The translations under genes were made by a program, and so were the position numbers. A DNA stretch of 64,000 nt, from NCBI GenBank assembly GCA_963677175.2, contig CAXXES010000004.1:620001-684000 (forward strand), read 5' to 3'. The notes beneath the pieces are model-generated. The model was not told the origin of the DNA and did no database searches. It saw nothing but the letters and a program-made list of their open reading frames with translations. Each line of letters starts with the position of its first letter. Position 1 is the stretch's first letter. Below are positions 34,307 to 43,867 of this stretch, one piece after another. Origin of the DNA: Sunxiuqinia sp963677175 (GTDB taxonomy: Bacteria; Bacteroidota; Bacteroidia; Bacteroidales; Prolixibacteraceae).

Positions 34307-35680
34307 ATGAAGTACCACTTAATTACATTGGGTTGTCAAATGAACCTGTCGGACAGCGAGCGCGTGAGTGCCGTGTTGGAGCAGATGGGGTATGAGCGGA
34401 CCGAAAATGAGGAGGAGGCAACCCTGTTGGGCATGTTGGCTTGTTCAGTCAGGCAAAAGCCAATTGATAAAGTGTACAATAAGATTGCCCAATGGAACCG
34501 AGCCAAGAATAGCCACAGCCTCATCACGTTTATTTCGGGGTGTATTTTGCCGGCTGACAAAGAAAAATTTCTGAAGCTTTTTGACCTCATTTTGCCGATG
34601 AGTGAACTGACCCAGTTGCCCGATATGATTCGGAATTATGGTGTGGTCAACGCGGCTTCGTTGCAAGTACCGCAACTATTAATACCTAAAAATGAGCATA
34701 TTGTTGATTTGTGGCACATCAAACCCAAATACCAGTCTACTCACGAGGCCTTTGTGCCCATTCAAAATGGATGCGATAAATTCTGTACGTTTTGTGCCGT
34801 ACCTTACACGCGTGGTCGCGAGGTGTCTCGTCCATCGGAAGATATTACCAATGAGGTGCAACATTTGGTAAATCAGGGATACAAGTCGATTACCTTGTTG
34901 GGACAAAACGTTAATTCATATGGACTTGATAAAAATGGTGAGGAGATCAACTTTGCCGAGTTGCTGAGACAGATTGGCGAATACGGAAAATCCTCCGGCG
35001 AAGAATTTTGGGTGTATTTTACGTCACCTCATCCTCAGGACATGGGCCGCGATGTGATTGAAGTTATTGCAGAATACCCGTGTTTGGCCAAGCAGATTCA
35101 TTTGCCTATGCAAAGTGGTGACGAGAAAGTGCTGATCAAAATGAACCGCCGTCATTCGATGGATAAGTATCGTAAAATTGTACATGACATTCGCGAACTC
35201 ATTCCGCAGGCCACTTTGTTTACTGACATTATTGTGGGCTTCACAGCCGAAGGCGAGACGGAGTTCCAGCATACAGTTGATGCGCTGAATGAATTCCATT
35301 TCAACATGGCCTATATTGCCATGTATTCGCCACGTCCGGGAGCAGCCAGCTATCGCTGGGAAGATGAAGTTTCGCAGGACGTGAAAAAAGATCGCTTTCA
35401 TCGTCTGTCCGAAGTGATGAAAATTCACACCCGCAACTACAACGAGCAGTTGGTGGGTAAAACTTTGCGTTTGCTGGTTAACGGATCTGATCGGAAAACC
35501 GGTTTCAGCATAGGTTTAACCGAGGGAAAACTTAATGTTCGACTCGACAGGAAAGCGCCCGAACTGATGGGAGAGATTGTGGATGTGAAAATTACCTCGG
35601 CTGCTGATTTTTCGTTGAGCGGAACTGTTCAGTCAGAACCAGTTTTCAACAAGGAGAGTGGAAAGCTTTTGGTTCGTTAA
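34307..35680 (+). CDS. miaB: tRNA-2-methylthio-N6-dimethylallyladenosine synthase
   Basis: 457 aa radical-SAM methylthiotransferase that converts i6A37 to ms2i6A37 in tRNA. Domains: UPF0004 (LGCQMNLSDSER; second cysteine in LACSVRQKP; third in SGCIL), radical SAM with CDKFCTFCAVPYTRGREVSRP (CxxxCxxC), and a C-terminal TRAM domain. The usual NTCSVRE segment reads GMLACSVRQ, a mild deviation with the cluster cysteine kept. ATG at 34307; the frame from 34247 adds an unrelated leader. Directly followed by the paralogue mtaB. Confidence 0.92.
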   Translation: MKYHLITLGCQMNLSDSERVSAVLEQMGYERTENEEEATLLGMLACSVRQKPIDKVYNKIAQWNRAKNSHSLITFISGCILPADKEKFLKLFDLILPMSELTQLPDMIRNYGVVNAASLQVPQLLIPKNEHIVDLWHIKPKYQSTHEAFVPIQNGCDKFCTFCAVPYTRGREVSRPSEDITNEVQHLVNQGYKSITLLGQNVNSYGLDKNGEEINFAELLRQIGEYGKSSGEEFWVYFTSPHPQDMGRDVIEVIAEYPCLAKQIHLPMQSGDEKVLIKMNRRHSMDKYRKIVHDIRELIPQATLFTDIIVGFTAEGETEFQHTVDALNEFHFNMAYIAMYSPRPGAASYRWEDEVSQDVKKDRFHRLSEVMKIHTRNYNEQLVGKTLRLLVNGSDRKTGFSIGLTEGKLNVRLDRKAPELMGEIVDVKITSAADFSLSGTVQSEPVFNKESGKLLVR

Positions 35681-35722
35681 AATAGCAAAGTCAGGTGCTT
35701 TTAATTTTGTTTCAGTAAAAAT

Positions 35723-37078
35723 ATGAAATTAGATCAAACAAATGAGGGACCTTCTTCTCTCCCCTCCTTTGGAGGGGGCGGGGGAGGCCGACGTGTTGCC
35801 TTTAAAACATTGGGCTGTCGGTTGAATCAATACGAAACCGATGCTTTGGTTTCCGATTTTGATCAGGCCGGATACGAAATCGTTGATTTTAAAGATGCGG
35901 CTGATGTGGTGGTGGTGAATACCTGCACGGTTACCAACCAAAGCGATCAAAAGTCGCGAAATATCATCAGTCAGGCCGCTCGGAACAATCTGGGATCGAT
36001 GGTGGTGGTTACCGGTTGTATGGCAAACAATTACAAGGAAAAACTAGAAAGTCAGGATAAAATCACCTATGTGGTTGACAACGAACGGAAGGCTAGCATC
36101 CGGCAGCTGGTTGATGCCTATTTTCAAGGTGAAATTTTACATCCCTCAAATCTGGAAGGCGATGTTTTTCAGTTTAATACAGTCGATAAAAGCTTACATA
36201 CCCGCAGTTCAATTAAAATTCAGGATGGCTGCGATAACTTTTGCACCTTTTGCATCATTCCCAAAGTGCGGGGGCGGGCAGTCAGCCGTCCTTTGCCGCA
36301 AATTATTGAGAACGTGAAGGACACCTTGGCGAATGGATTTAAGGAACTGGTGATTACCGGTGTCAATATTGGGAGCTACGAGTGGGAAGATAAACGCTTT
36401 GAAGATGTACTGGAAGCGATGCTGGATGTGCCTGGCGATTTCAGGGTTCGTATTTCATCGCTGGAACCCGATGGTTTTGGCGATCGGTTTTACGATTTGT
36501 TTGAACATCCAAAGCTGGCACCACACTTGCACTTATGCCTTCAGAGTGGCTCCGACAAAGTTTTGCTTCGCATGCGCCGCATGTACGATTTAAACCGGTT
36601 TGCCGAAATTGTGGATCGTTTTCGTAAAAAGCGGCCCGATTTTAATTTTACCAGCGACTTGATTGTTGGTTTTCCCGGCGAAACGGAGACCGATTTCCAG
36701 GAGAGTTTGGACGCCATCACGCGTTTCAACTTTAGCCATGTACATACATTCAAGTATTCGGTTCGCAAAGGAACTCGGGCCGAACGAATGGAAGATCAGA
36801 TTCCTGAAAATATAAAAACAGAACGTTCGGCTATTCTGCGTGAAGCCTCAGAGCAACTTCGAGCCAATTATCTAAGTCGTTTTATTGGCTGTGAGCAGAC
36901 GGTTTTGGTTGAGAAAGTTGATTCTCGTGGATTTGCTTCGGGCTATGGCGAACATTACATTCAGGTTCGGTTCAAAGGCCAAAACATCCATAAAAATACC
37001 TTTCAGAAGGTCCGTATTTTAAGGCTTGAAGGACATGGGGAAAATATCGGATTACTAGCCGGGGGGCAAGAAAATTAA
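35723..37078 (+). CDS. mtaB: tRNA t6A37 methylthiotransferase MtaB
   Basis: 451 aa. Radical-SAM methylthiotransferase of the MtaB group, which makes ms2t6A37. First cluster cysteines are in TLGCRLNQYET, NTCTVTNQSD and TGCMA; the radical-SAM cluster is CDNFCTFCIIPKVRGRAVSRP. The TRAM domain is short. Residues about 9-22 (SSLPSFGGGGGGRR) are encoded by a palindromic GC-rich repeat and are not part of the normal family sequence, which begins at about VAFKTLGC. It follows miaB by 42 nt. Confidence 0.92.
   Translation: MKLDQTNEGPSSLPSFGGGGGGRRVAFKTLGCRLNQYETDALVSDFDQAGYEIVDFKDAADVVVVNTCTVTNQSDQKSRNIISQAARNNLGSMVVVTGCMANNYKEKLESQDKITYVVDNERKASIRQLVDAYFQGEILHPSNLEGDVFQFNTVDKSLHTRSSIKIQDGCDNFCTFCIIPKVRGRAVSRPLPQIIENVKDTLANGFKELVITGVNIGSYEWEDKRFEDVLEAMLDVPGDFRVRISSLEPDGFGDRFYDLFEHPKLAPHLHLCLQSGSDKVLLRMRRMYDLNRFAEIVDRFRKKRPDFNFTSDLIVGFPGETETDFQESLDAITRFNFSHVHTFKYSVRKGTRAERMEDQIPENIKTERSAILREASEQLRANYLSRFIGCEQTVLVEKVDSRGFASGYGEHYIQVRFKGQNIHKNTFQKVRILRLEGHGENIGLLAGGQEN
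35757..35789. repeat. GC-rich palindromic repeat inside the mtaB 5' end
   Basis: CCCCTCC-TTT-GGAGGGG (35761-35777) plus flanking CTCT and CGGGGGAGG form a strong hairpin. I recall near-identical sequences as intergenic repeats in many Bacteroidota. Here it lies inside the start of mtaB and is translated. Confidence 0.6.
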
Positions 37079-37317
37079 GCCGAATTGTTTATCATCGTAC
37101 CTGTTGTTGGATTAGCTTGAATTAAATCAGATCCACCCATTTGTGTGCGAGATTGATGCTTTTGTACTTAAAGTGACGAGAGGGTGACTGGGGATTGTCT
37201 TCTTCCTTAAGATGATTTTAGTGGGCGAAGGATTTTTTTAAGCGTGCTCAGTGAACTAATAGCCTAGTATTTTGTCATAGTAAGAGATTTTTCATTTTTA
37301 ATTTGTTTAACGATAGT

Positions 37318-38883
37318 ATGGCTAAAGCTCAACAAAATAAAACGCGAAATAAGCCTTCAGGAAGTGAGGCTGAAATCATTGATTATCAGCAGGTAATTGC
37401 TGATTTTAGATCGCGGTTGTTGCAGGTCAGCGGCCATGGCCCGCAAAAAGCAGTTGAGAAGCATCAGGAACGTGGGAAATTACTGGTGCGTGAACGGATT
37501 AACCTTTTGATCGACCCACGAACACCGTTTTTGGAGCTTTCCACATTTGCGGCTTTCGATCAGTATGACAATGCTTTTTCGTCAGCCGGAATAGTTACCG
37601 GCATTGGACTTATCAATGGACGTGAGTGTATGGTTGTGGCCAACGATGCCACCGTAAAAGGCGGAACGTACATCAAAGAAACGATAAAGAAACACGTCCG
37701 CGCACAGGAAATCGCCTTGAAAAACCATTTACCTTGTATTTATTTGGTTGATTCGGGCGGGATTTATCTTCCAGAGCAGACCCATGTTTTTCCGGATCGA
37801 TTTGACTTTGGTCGCGTCTTTTACAATCAGGCCCGACTTTCGGCTGAGGGTATTTCGCAACTAGCCGTCGTGATGGGCTCGTGTACGGCTGGTGGTGCTT
37901 ACGTGCCTGCCATGTGTGACGAAACCATCATTGTAAAAGGGCAGGGAACTATTTTTATTGGAGGGCCACCGCTTGTTAAAGTCGCTACTGGAGAGGACGT
38001 TACAGCTGAAGAGTTGGGTGGGGGCGAAGTGCATACATCGATTTCCGGTGTCGCTGATCATTTGGCCAAAGACGATATGCACGCCATAAAAATCTGTCGC
38101 AAGATTGTTGACACGTTGCCGGTGGCTTCAAAACGAAAGATTGAACTTACGCCTGTTGAATCCCCGAACTATCCGGCTGAGGAGTTGTACAATTACTTGT
38201 CAATCGACCTGAAGAAGCCAATCAATATGCGGGCAATCGTTGAGAGATTGGTTGATGGCAGCGATTTTCAGGAATTCAAGCAAAACTATGGTAAAACTTT
38301 GCTAACCGGTTTTGCAAGGCTCAAAGGTATTTCCGTCGGAATTATCGGCAATCAGAGTTTTTTAACGGCTGAAAGTGCCCGAAAAGGAGCACATTTTGTT
38401 CTATTGTGTAACCAGCGGCAGATTCCTTTGTTATTCTTACAGAACATTACAGGTTTTGTGGTTGGGAAAAAATATGAACATGAAGGCATTGCGCGCGATG
38501 GTGCGAAACTGATTCATGCGGTTGCCAACTCTGTCGTGCCCAAAATCACGGTGGTGGTTGGGGGTTCGTTTGGTGCTGGAAATTATGCTATGGCAGGTCG
38601 TGCATATGATCCCGATTTTTTGTTTATGTGGCCCCACGCACGTATTGGAGTGATGGGGGGAGAGCAGGCGGCGGGTGTGTTGCAAACCATCACGCAAAAT
38701 GGGGACAACAACAATTTGGTCGAGCAGTTTGAGCAAGAAAGCACAGCTTACTATAGTTCGTCCCGCTTATGGGATGATGGTATTTTGGATCCTGCGCAAA
38801 CAAGGGACATCTTAGCTTTGGCATTTATGGTTACGCTTAATCAACCGATTCAGAAACCCAATTACGGAGTTTTCAGAATGTAA
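37318..38883 (+). CDS. Acyl-CoA carboxylase beta subunit (probable methylcrotonyl-CoA carboxylase)
   Basis: 521 aa carboxyltransferase subunit. It contains LVRERINLLIDPRTPFLELS, CTAGGAYVPAMCDE, IFIGGPPLVKVATGE and the C-terminal GNYAMAGRAYDPDFLFMWPHARIGVMGG region, all typical of MCC/PCC beta subunits; the LVKVATGEDVTAEELGG sequence favours MCC. It transfers CO2 from carboxybiotin to 3-methylcrotonyl-CoA, giving 3-methylglutaconyl-CoA. First gene of the nine-gene operon with the hydratase 13 nt away. ATG at 37318 chosen over a TTG at 37303. Confidence 0.88.
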   Translation: MAKAQQNKTRNKPSGSEAEIIDYQQVIADFRSRLLQVSGHGPQKAVEKHQERGKLLVRERINLLIDPRTPFLELSTFAAFDQYDNAFSSAGIVTGIGLINGRECMVVANDATVKGGTYIKETIKKHVRAQEIALKNHLPCIYLVDSGGIYLPEQTHVFPDRFDFGRVFYNQARLSAEGISQLAVVMGSCTAGGAYVPAMCDETIIVKGQGTIFIGGPPLVKVATGEDVTAEELGGGEVHTSISGVADHLAKDDMHAIKICRKIVDTLPVASKRKIELTPVESPNYPAEELYNYLSIDLKKPINMRAIVERLVDGSDFQEFKQNYGKTLLTGFARLKGISVGIIGNQSFLTAESARKGAHFVLLCNQRQIPLLFLQNITGFVVGKKYEHEGIARDGAKLIHAVANSVVPKITVVVGGSFGAGNYAMAGRAYDPDFLFMWPHARIGVMGGEQAAGVLQTITQNGDNNNLVEQFEQESTAYYSSSRLWDDGILDPAQTRDILALAFMVTLNQPIQKPNYGVFRM

Positions 38884-38896
38884 AAGAAGGAAAAAA

Positions 38897-39703
38897 ATGA
38901 GAAACTGGAAAAATATACAATTGATGATCAGCGGACGCCGGGCTAACTTGGTGTTGAGCAGGCTGGAGGTGCACAATGCTCTGAATCCCGAGATGATTGA
39001 AGAAATGCATGAAGCACTGGCTGCTGTTTCCAAAATGGAACAGGTGCAGTTTTTGGTGTTGTCGGGCGAAGGGAAGTCGTTTTGCGCCGGAGCAGATATC
39101 AATTGGTTTGCCGAAGCGGTGAACAAAGCCAAGTCGGATAGTTGGCAGGAATACCTTCGCATGGCTGAATTGCTGAAAGAAATTCACCAGTTTTCAAAAA
39201 TTACGATAGCAGCTGTCCACCGCAATGTGTTGGGTGGAGCTAATGGTTTGATGGCTGCGTGTGATTTTGCTGTTTCCGAACGTTCAACCACCTTTGCTTT
39301 TGGTGAAATCAAATTGGGAATTATCCCCGCCACCATCACGCCTTTTTTGACCAAACGCGTGTCGGTTCAGAATTTGAAAAAGTTGATGTATTCTGGGGAT
39401 CGGTTTGATGCTTCGCAAGCACATTTGGTTGGCTTGGTCGATTTTGTAGCGGATGATGGCAAAATGGAGAAAGTTATTGGCGAATTAATAAAAGGATTGG
39501 AAACCTCATCGCCTAAAGCGCTCCGGGCATGCAAGCAATTGCTGCTAAAAGCTCAGACGGGTGAGTTAACGATTGAAAGTAGTGAGTACACCGCGGCAGT
39601 GTTGGCTGATTTGGTTCATTCCGATGAAGGTCAGGAAGGCTTGCGCGCTTTTCTGGAAAAGCGAAAACCGGATTGGCAGAAACTAAATGTCGTTGAAAAT
39701 TAA
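38897..39703 (+). CDS. Enoyl-CoA hydratase family, probable methylglutaconyl-CoA hydratase
   Basis: 268 aa crotonase fold. The oxyanion-hole segments are FCAGADINWF and VLGGANGLMAACD; a catalytic glutamate lies in FGEIKLGIIPATITPF. The GxAPAxISPF-type sequence there is characteristic of LiuC-like 3-methylglutaconyl-CoA hydratases, which make HMG-CoA. Placed between the two carboxylase subunits, as in liu operons. Its stop overlaps the next start (TAATG). Confidence 0.82.
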   Translation: MRNWKNIQLMISGRRANLVLSRLEVHNALNPEMIEEMHEALAAVSKMEQVQFLVLSGEGKSFCAGADINWFAEAVNKAKSDSWQEYLRMAELLKEIHQFSKITIAAVHRNVLGGANGLMAACDFAVSERSTTFAFGEIKLGIIPATITPFLTKRVSVQNLKKLMYSGDRFDASQAHLVGLVDFVADDGKMEKVIGELIKGLETSSPKALRACKQLLLKAQTGELTIESSEYTAAVLADLVHSDEGQEGLRAFLEKRKPDWQKLNVVEN

Positions 39704-41676
39704 TGGGCTTTTTTCAAAAAATATTAATTGCCAACCGGGGCGAAATCGCTGTTCGTATTTTGCAGACTGCGCAAAAGATAGGCATTAAAACGGTAGCTGT
39801 TTATGCTTCTGATGATGTGGATTCTTTGCACGTTGCACTTGCTGATGAAGTCGTTTTGCTGGAAGGCAGTCAGTTGAGCGAAACCTATCTCAATCAGGAG
39901 AAACTGATCCGGCTTACCTTGGAAAAGGGTGCTCAGGCTATTCATCCAGGGTACGGATTTTTATCAGAAAACGCTGAATTTGCTGAAAAGGTGGAACAGG
40001 CTGGCCTTGTTTTTATTGGTGCCACACCGGAGCAAATCCGTTTGATGGGGGAAAAAACACAAGCCATTGCTTTTGTGAAAGCGATTGGAATTCCTGTTAT
40101 CCCAAGTGTTACCGGATCTATCAACGATATCTTAAGTCATCGCGATGAGCTGGAATTCCCGCTTCTGGTCAAAGCATCCGGTGGTGGAGGTGGCAAAGGA
40201 ATGGAAGTGGTTCACGATTTGGAGCAGCTTCCGCTGGCTTTGCAGCAGTCGCAACGGCAAGCCCAGCAATATTTTGGAAATGGCGAACTTTTTATCGAAA
40301 AATACCTACCCAACGCACGGCATATTGAAGTGCAGTTATTGGGTGACGGCAAAGGGAATGCCCTTCATTTCTTTGAGCGCGAATGTAGCATCCAACGGCG
40401 GTATCAAAAGCTGATTGAAGAAGCTCCGGCACAGTCGGTTTCACCCAGCTTGAAAGAAAGACTTTACGAGGCAGCTTTAACAATTGCGAAGAGTACACAA
40501 TATCGTGGTGCCGGAACAATCGAGTTTCTGGTGGATGACGCAGAGAATTTTTACTTTCTGGAAATGAACACCCGCTTGCAGGTAGAGCATCCGGTTACCG
40601 AGCTAATTGCCGGCGAAGATTTGGTAGAATGGCAAATTAAAATAGCAGCGGGCGAAAGTTCCAGCTTGCTACAGAATGACCTCACAGAGAAAGGACATGC
40701 CATTGAACTTCGGATATGTGCCGAAGATCCTTTGAAAAATTTCCGGCCAACATGCGGAATCGTGGGTGAAATGAATTTACCTGAAAACGTCCGTTGGGAT
40801 AGCTTTCTTAAAAAAGGAACACAGCTGTCTTCGAATTACGATTCGCTTGTAGGAAAACTGATTGTTTGGGGCGAAACCCGGGAGGATGCTCTTTCAATAT
40901 TGCAAGAATCACTTCATAAATTACATCTTGCCGGGCTAAAAACCAATCAAGAGTTTTTAAGCGAGGTTCTGAAACTGGAAGGGTATAAGCGAAATGAAAT
41001 CAACACGCGTTGGGCTGAAGAGCAACTGCCCGAAATTATCCACTCGATAAAAGGCAAGGCAGAAGATTGGTCGGCAGTACAAGTGTTGTCGGCGTATTTG
41101 TTGCATCATTTTTATCGTCCAACAAAATCAATCAATATTTGGAAAGCCTTGGGTTATTGGCGAATGATCGCCCAATTTAAGCTGCAAATCGAAGACGATT
41201 GGCATGACATTCAGGTTGTAAAGAAGGAGAACAGCTTGCAATTAACTTGGAATGCAAGGGATTATGACTTAATAAATTGTCAATTTAACGGTTCAGTCAT
41301 TGAATTTCAATTAAATGATAAAGATATTGCTATCTTTATTTCCGAAGAAAATAAGGCAACCATCGTTCAGCTAAATAGCAAGAGGTTTCAATTAAGGAGC
41401 AATCATGTTCTGGATCAGGTGCGCTTAAATAAACTTGAAACTGATCGAAGCGAATTGAAGACTGATCGGATCGTGGCCGATCTTTTTGGGAAAGTGATTG
41501 CTGTTTTCGTGAAGCCTGGTGATGTGCTCCGGAAAGGGCAGAATTTGCTGGTGATTGAATCGATGAAGTCGGAATTTACAATACAAAGCCCAGTAGATGC
41601 TGTGGTGAAAAATATACATGTTACCAAAGGGCATTTGGTGCAAGACAAGGAATTATTGGTGGATTTAGAATCGTAA
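39703..41676 (+). CDS. Biotin carboxylase/BCCP alpha subunit of acyl-CoA carboxylase
   Basis: 657 aa. Residues about 3-445 are biotin carboxylase (ILIANRGEIAVRI, ATP-grasp loop SGGGGGKGMEVV, EMNTRLQVEHPVTE). A linker domain is followed by a biotinyl domain near the C-terminus with target lysine K622 in ESMKSE rather than the usual EAMKME. Together with the beta subunit it forms a carboxylase; context points to 3-methylcrotonyl-CoA as substrate. Overlaps the hydratase by one base. Confidence 0.88.
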   Translation: MGFFQKILIANRGEIAVRILQTAQKIGIKTVAVYASDDVDSLHVALADEVVLLEGSQLSETYLNQEKLIRLTLEKGAQAIHPGYGFLSENAEFAEKVEQAGLVFIGATPEQIRLMGEKTQAIAFVKAIGIPVIPSVTGSINDILSHRDELEFPLLVKASGGGGGKGMEVVHDLEQLPLALQQSQRQAQQYFGNGELFIEKYLPNARHIEVQLLGDGKGNALHFFERECSIQRRYQKLIEEAPAQSVSPSLKERLYEAALTIAKSTQYRGAGTIEFLVDDAENFYFLEMNTRLQVEHPVTELIAGEDLVEWQIKIAAGESSSLLQNDLTEKGHAIELRICAEDPLKNFRPTCGIVGEMNLPENVRWDSFLKKGTQLSSNYDSLVGKLIVWGETREDALSILQESLHKLHLAGLKTNQEFLSEVLKLEGYKRNEINTRWAEEQLPEIIHSIKGKAEDWSAVQVLSAYLLHHFYRPTKSINIWKALGYWRMIAQFKLQIEDDWHDIQVVKKENSLQLTWNARDYDLINCQFNGSVIEFQLNDKDIAIFISEENKATIVQLNSKRFQLRSNHVLDQVRLNKLETDRSELKTDRIVADLFGKVIAVFVKPGDVLRKGQNLLVIESMKSEFTIQSPVDAVVKNIHVTKGHLVQDKELLVDLES

Positions 41677-41694
41677 AAAAATAAAAGAATCGAT

Positions 41695-42852
41695 ATGAAC
41701 GCATTTTTAAACGAAACTCATCACACACTCCGGGCGAAGGTCAGGGATTTTGCAGAGAAGTACGTTAAGCCTGTGATTGGCGAGTTTGAAGCCAACGAGC
41801 AGTTTCCGATAGAGCTGATTCGTTCACTGAAGAGCTTGAACCTCTTTGGGATGCATGTTCCAAAGAAATACGGGGGGCAGGACAGTGATTATTTGTCGTA
41901 CATCATTGCCGTTGAAGAGCTGGCACGCGTGGATAGTTCGGTGGCTGCTACTTTGGCGGCACATAATTCGCTGGGGGTGGGACCAATCCTTGAGTTTGGA
42001 ACCGAAGAACAAAAGGCCAAATATTTACCGCCATTGTGTACGGCTGAGAGCTTGTGGGCCTTTGGATTGACGGAAGAAAATGCCGGCTCAGATGCCCAGG
42101 GAGTTGAAACAGTTGCCGAAGAAAAGGAAGATGGATGGCTGGTTAACGGCCACAAAAAATACATCACCAACGGGGCTTCGGAGATGTCGGCAGGAATTAG
42201 CTTTGTGGCTAAAACAGGCCTTCGCGATGACGGACGGAAAGAATTCACCACGTTTTTGATTTCGAAAGGGACACCGGGATATACCCGCGAATTCATGAAA
42301 AATAAGCTGTTGTGGCGGGCTGCAGACAATGGCATGGTTTACCTGAATAATTGCCATGTTCCATCCAGCGATATGTTGGGCGAACGCGGAGAAGGAATCA
42401 AAATCATGTTGAAAACCATTGATTCTGGTCGTTTATCTATTGCGGCAATGGGGCTTGGATTGGCTCAGGGCGCTTTTGAGATGGCTTTGCGTTTTGCCAA
42501 AAAGCGCAAACAATTTGGCAAAGCGTTGGCTAAATTTCAGGTAATTTCGTTTAAGTTAGCAGACATGGCCATGAAGATTGAAAATGCCCGAAACACCTTA
42601 TATAATGCTTGCTGGTTGAAGGATAACGGACAGCCGTTTGGAACCCAGGCTGCTATGGCAAAGCTTTACTGTTCACAGGTAGCCAGTGATGTAGCCAGCG
42701 AAGCTCTGCAAATTTTTGGTGGTGCCGGCTTGTTTCGCAATGACGAATATCCGATCGAGCGTTTTTTCCGCGACCAACGCCTGCTTTCCATTGGCGAGGG
42801 CACTTCGGAGGTTTTGCGTATGGTTATTTCGCGTTCTATTCTAAAAGATTGA
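41695..42852 (+). CDS. Acyl-CoA dehydrogenase, probably for isovaleryl-CoA or a related branched acyl-CoA
   Basis: 385 aa flavoprotein dehydrogenase. Motifs: FGLTEENAGSD, the FGKALAKFQ segment and LQIFGGAGLFRND. The catalytic base is E368 in GEGTSEV, the position used by short- and medium-chain dehydrogenases. Classic isovaleryl-CoA dehydrogenase has its glutamate earlier, at the site that reads DSGRL here. The isovaleryl-CoA assignment therefore rests on operon position, not on the active site. Electrons go to ETF (not in the window). One base separates it from the isomerase gene. Confidence 0.85.
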   Translation: MNAFLNETHHTLRAKVRDFAEKYVKPVIGEFEANEQFPIELIRSLKSLNLFGMHVPKKYGGQDSDYLSYIIAVEELARVDSSVAATLAAHNSLGVGPILEFGTEEQKAKYLPPLCTAESLWAFGLTEENAGSDAQGVETVAEEKEDGWLVNGHKKYITNGASEMSAGISFVAKTGLRDDGRKEFTTFLISKGTPGYTREFMKNKLLWRAADNGMVYLNNCHVPSSDMLGERGEGIKIMLKTIDSGRLSIAAMGLGLAQGAFEMALRFAKKRKQFGKALAKFQVISFKLADMAMKIENARNTLYNACWLKDNGQPFGTQAAMAKLYCSQVASDVASEALQIFGGAGLFRNDEYPIERFFRDQRLLSIGEGTSEVLRMVISRSILKD

Positions 42853-42853
42853 G

Positions 42854-43867
42854 ATGGAAAAAGATCGCAAACTGGATCATATTCAACTGGCGTTCGACTC
42901 TCAAACAGGATTGCCGCAGCAGGATCTTCGGTTTATTTATGAGCCTATGCTGGCTGCTCACCCTAGACAGGAAGACGTGCCATTTTTGTTTTTAGGAAAG
43001 CTGGTTCGGGCACCGTTTTGGGTTTCCAGTATGACCGGAGGAACCGGCGTTGCGGAGAAAATCAACAAAAACATTGCCCGGGCTTGCCGTGAATTTGGCT
43101 TTGGAATGGGATTGGGATCTTGCCGAAAAATCTTGTTCGATAAGACACATTGGGCTGATTTTGACATGCGCGATACCATTGGATCCGATCAGCCTTTCTG
43201 GGCGAATTTAGGAATTGCGCAGGTAGAAAAATTGCTGAAAGAGCAGAATGAAAAAGCGATTGTCGATTTGGTTGGTGGGCTGAGGGCTGATGGATTGATT
43301 GTGCATGTGAACCCGTTGCAGGAATGGTTTCAGCCGGAAGGCGATCGCATTGAGCAATCACCCATCGATACGATTGAACATCTGATGTCGCGAATTCATA
43401 TTCCGCTGATTGTGAAAGAAGTAGGTCAGGGGATGGGCGATGAAAGCTTGAAGCGACTGTTGAAGCTTCCGTTGACGGCCATTGAATTTGCCGCTTATGG
43501 CGGCACCAATTTCTCCAAGCTCGAACTGATGCGGGAGGATCTGGCCGTTCATGAGATGTATCAGCCTTTCGCTTTCGTAGGACAAACGGCACATCAGATG
43601 GTGAAAAGTGTCAACCTGATTTTGCAGGAAGTGGAAGAACCACAGTGCCGGCAACTCATTATTTCGGGCGGAATAAAAAACTATTTGGATGGTTATCATT
43701 TGGTTTCTTTAAGTCAGTTGCCCGCAGTTTATGGTATGGCTTCTTCGGTATTAAAGCATGCCGCCGGCGATTACGATGAGCTGAGAACCTTCATTGCGAA
43801 CCAACTGAAAGCCTACCGGTTGGCTCAACATTTTTTGAAGATAAACCCGGAATATGACGGAGCCTAA
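42854..43867 (+). CDS. fni: Type 2 isopentenyl-diphosphate delta-isomerase
   Basis: 337 aa FMN-dependent isomerase, TIM-barrel fold, interconverting IPP and DMAPP. Signatures: RKLDHIQLAF start, FWVSSMTGGT, GFGMGLGSCRK, the VHVNPLQEWFQPEGDR active-site segment, and EFAAYGGTNFSKLE. It requires reduced FMN, NADPH and Mg2+ (family). Overlaps HMG-CoA reductase by 14 bp, so the two are co-translated. Confidence 0.92.
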   Translation: MEKDRKLDHIQLAFDSQTGLPQQDLRFIYEPMLAAHPRQEDVPFLFLGKLVRAPFWVSSMTGGTGVAEKINKNIARACREFGFGMGLGSCRKILFDKTHWADFDMRDTIGSDQPFWANLGIAQVEKLLKEQNEKAIVDLVGGLRADGLIVHVNPLQEWFQPEGDRIEQSPIDTIEHLMSRIHIPLIVKEVGQGMGDESLKRLLKLPLTAIEFAAYGGTNFSKLELMREDLAVHEMYQPFAFVGQTAHQMVKSVNLILQEVEEPQCRQLIISGGIKNYLDGYHLVSLSQLPAVYGMASSVLKHAAGDYDELRTFIANQLKAYRLAQHFLKINPEYDGA

